Origin: Emcibacter sp. | GTDB lineage: Bacteria; Pseudomonadota; Alphaproteobacteria; Sphingomonadales; Emcibacteraceae | Length of the DNA stretch: 6,857 nt | Reading direction: 5' to 3' | Assembly (NCBI GenBank): GCA_016765435.1 | Contig: JAESPY010000245.1 | Location: 1 to 6,857 of the forward strand | Part shown: piece after piece, positions 5,905 to 6,857 of the stretch | Position numbering within the stretch: position 1 is the first letter of the stretch | Layout of the letters: the number at the start of each line of letters is the position of its first letter | The notes under the pieces: model-generated | Told to the model about the DNA's origin: nothing | The model's input: the letters and a program-made list of their open reading frames with translations, nothing else | The model's database searches: none | Made by a program: the position numbers and the translations under genes

Positions 5905-6857
5905 TCAGGTCGCATTGCTATCCACCAGAGTTTGGCTCATACGTTCATAAGTTTCTTCTGGTGACACATAAAATTTACCGTTATCACTTGCGATCCCCGC
6001 AACACGGTCTGTCGCGGCCTGCACCAACTGACATGCATGCTTTGTATCCGCCAATAACCTACCATTTCTCTTAACAATGTTCCCTGCAACCATCACTGTA
6101 TCAACATCTTGGACGCTTGCCTGCAAAAGAACCGTTCCCGCAGCATTGCTCCGGTCCCATCCTGTCATAGAGAGGGTATTTGTTCGCAGCATGACAATAT
6201 CAGCCTGTTTTCCTGGGGTTAAACTGCCCACCATATGATCAAGGCCAAGAGCCTTCGCACCATCAATAGTTCCCCAAGCCAGAGCCTCTTTACAAGTGAT
6301 CGGCACACCATCATAAAGGTTTCCATTGTGCTTTTCATTCATCTGACAACGTGCCACTTGCAGGGCGAAGCGCAAGGGCATGAACATATCGCCACTATTG
6401 TTTGAAGTAATATCCGCACCGTAACCCTGAGTAATGCCGTATTGTCTCGCCACCACTGTACTTGGCCAAGACATCCCCATTTGCAGTTCCGTATCCGGTG
6501 TAAAAGACACAGCGGCACCATAGTCAGCGACCATCTGCCACTCGTCAGGATCGGTAAAATTCATATGTACTAATACCATATCAGGTCCCAACAAACCCAT
6601 TTTACGTAGCGTATCTACATCACGCGCATTTTTTCCCTCGTGCCCAAGCGCATTACAATGCCAAAACACATGAGCCGATAAATCTCGCGCCAAACTTAAC
6701 TGAGTTATAGCTGTTTCTTCGTTTGGCCAGAGAACCGTTTCCTCTGGCGAAATACCCAATGTAATAAGGCTATCTGAAGATGTGAAATACTGTTTGGCCA
6801 AGCTAGTCACAAACTTAACACGATCATCAAGAGAGCTAAATCCAGGGCTTTCAAGAG
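5905..6857 (-). CDS. Amidohydrolase-superfamily protein, AtzA/TrzN-like, N-terminus beyond window
   Basis: The frame stays open to the window edge (316 whole codons visible). The GTG at 6810 is therefore not a real start, and LESPGFSSLDDRVKF precedes it in frame. The superfamily hydrolyses C-N or C-Cl bonds at a metal centre, as in cytosine and adenosylhomocysteine deaminases, AtzA and TrzN. Visible in order: the H of FWHCN (codon 6658-6660) and the H of LVHMNF (6565-6567), probable metal ligands; FTPDTELQMG, in the place of the family's P-x-S-N segment; D of YGADITSNNS (6412-6414), the late catalytic aspartate; and GSLTPGKQADIVML with the C-terminal DTVMVAGNIVKRNGR, which close the small beta domain. 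The early HxH motif lies outside the window. A strong terminator follows the stop. It is convergent with the receptor gene, so its link to the oxygenase pathway is uncertain. The substrate is unknown. Confidence 0.92.
   Translation of the reverse strand, partial: LESPGFSSLDDRVKFVTSLAKQYFTSSDSLITLGISPEETVLWPNEETAITQLSLARDLSAHVFWHCNALGHEGKNARDVDTLRKMGLLGPDMVLVHMNFTDPDEWQMVADYGAAVSFTPDTELQMGMSWPSTVVARQYGITQGYGADITSNNSGDMFMPLRFALQVARCQMNEKHNGNLYDGVPITCKEALAWGTIDGAKALGLDHMVGSLTPGKQADIVMLRTNTLSMTGWDRSNAAGTVLLQASVQDVDTVMVAGNIVKRNGRLLADTKHACQLVQAATDRVAGIASDNGKFYVSPEETYERMSQTLVDSNAT

Noticed and set aside
6339..6521. 60-residue minus-strand frame inside the amidohydrolase gene
   Set aside because: It is out of frame with conserved metal-site sequence and has no recognisable domain.
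6808..6810. GTG as the start of the amidohydrolase
   Set aside because: The frame stays open to the window edge and the family needs an upstream HxH region, so the real start lies outside.

Overview
The window looks like part of a catabolic gene cluster from a Gram-negative bacterium. A TonB-dependent outer-membrane receptor fixes the Gram-negative envelope. The combination of a sphingomonad-style receptor, a Rieske oxygenase and a fumarylacetoacetate-hydrolase (FAH) family enzyme suggests an alphaproteobacterium of moderate GC (mid-40s % by eye). The order or genus cannot be fixed from the sequence alone.

Layout. Positions 1-2462 hold a leftward operon, in transcription order: a VanA/DdmC-like Rieske non-heme iron oxygenase (1416-2462), a TetR/CecR-like repressor (684-1367) and an FAH-family hydrolase (1-687). 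The hydrolase overlaps the end of the regulator gene by 4 bases and runs off the left edge of the window. Positions 2463-2620 are an AT-rich divergent control region. It carries a perfect 10-base inverted repeat whose two arms each contain a TTTACA hexamer, placed as the -35 element of the leftward and probably the rightward promoter. To the right follow a small cupin protein (2621-3151) and a 736-residue TonB-dependent receptor (3246-5456). A long hairpin follows the receptor. About 310 bases without a convincing gene come next, then a good rho-independent terminator for the leftward gene at the right edge. That gene is an AtzA/TrzN-like amidohydrolase (5905-6857), whose N-terminal part lies outside the window.

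How the genes may work together (inference). The receptor would import an aromatic, perhaps methoxylated, compound across the outer membrane. The Rieske oxygenase would O-demethylate or hydroxylate it. The FAH-family enzyme would cleave or hydrate a ring-fission product further down. The TetR protein, made in the same transcript as the enzymes, would repress both divergent transcripts through the inverted repeat until the substrate or an intermediate is present. The cupin is common beside such pathways but its chemistry is not known. No reductase or ferredoxin for the oxygenase and no ring-cleavage dioxygenase is in the window. The substrate therefore cannot be named. The amidohydrolase is convergent and separately terminated, so its membership in the pathway is open.
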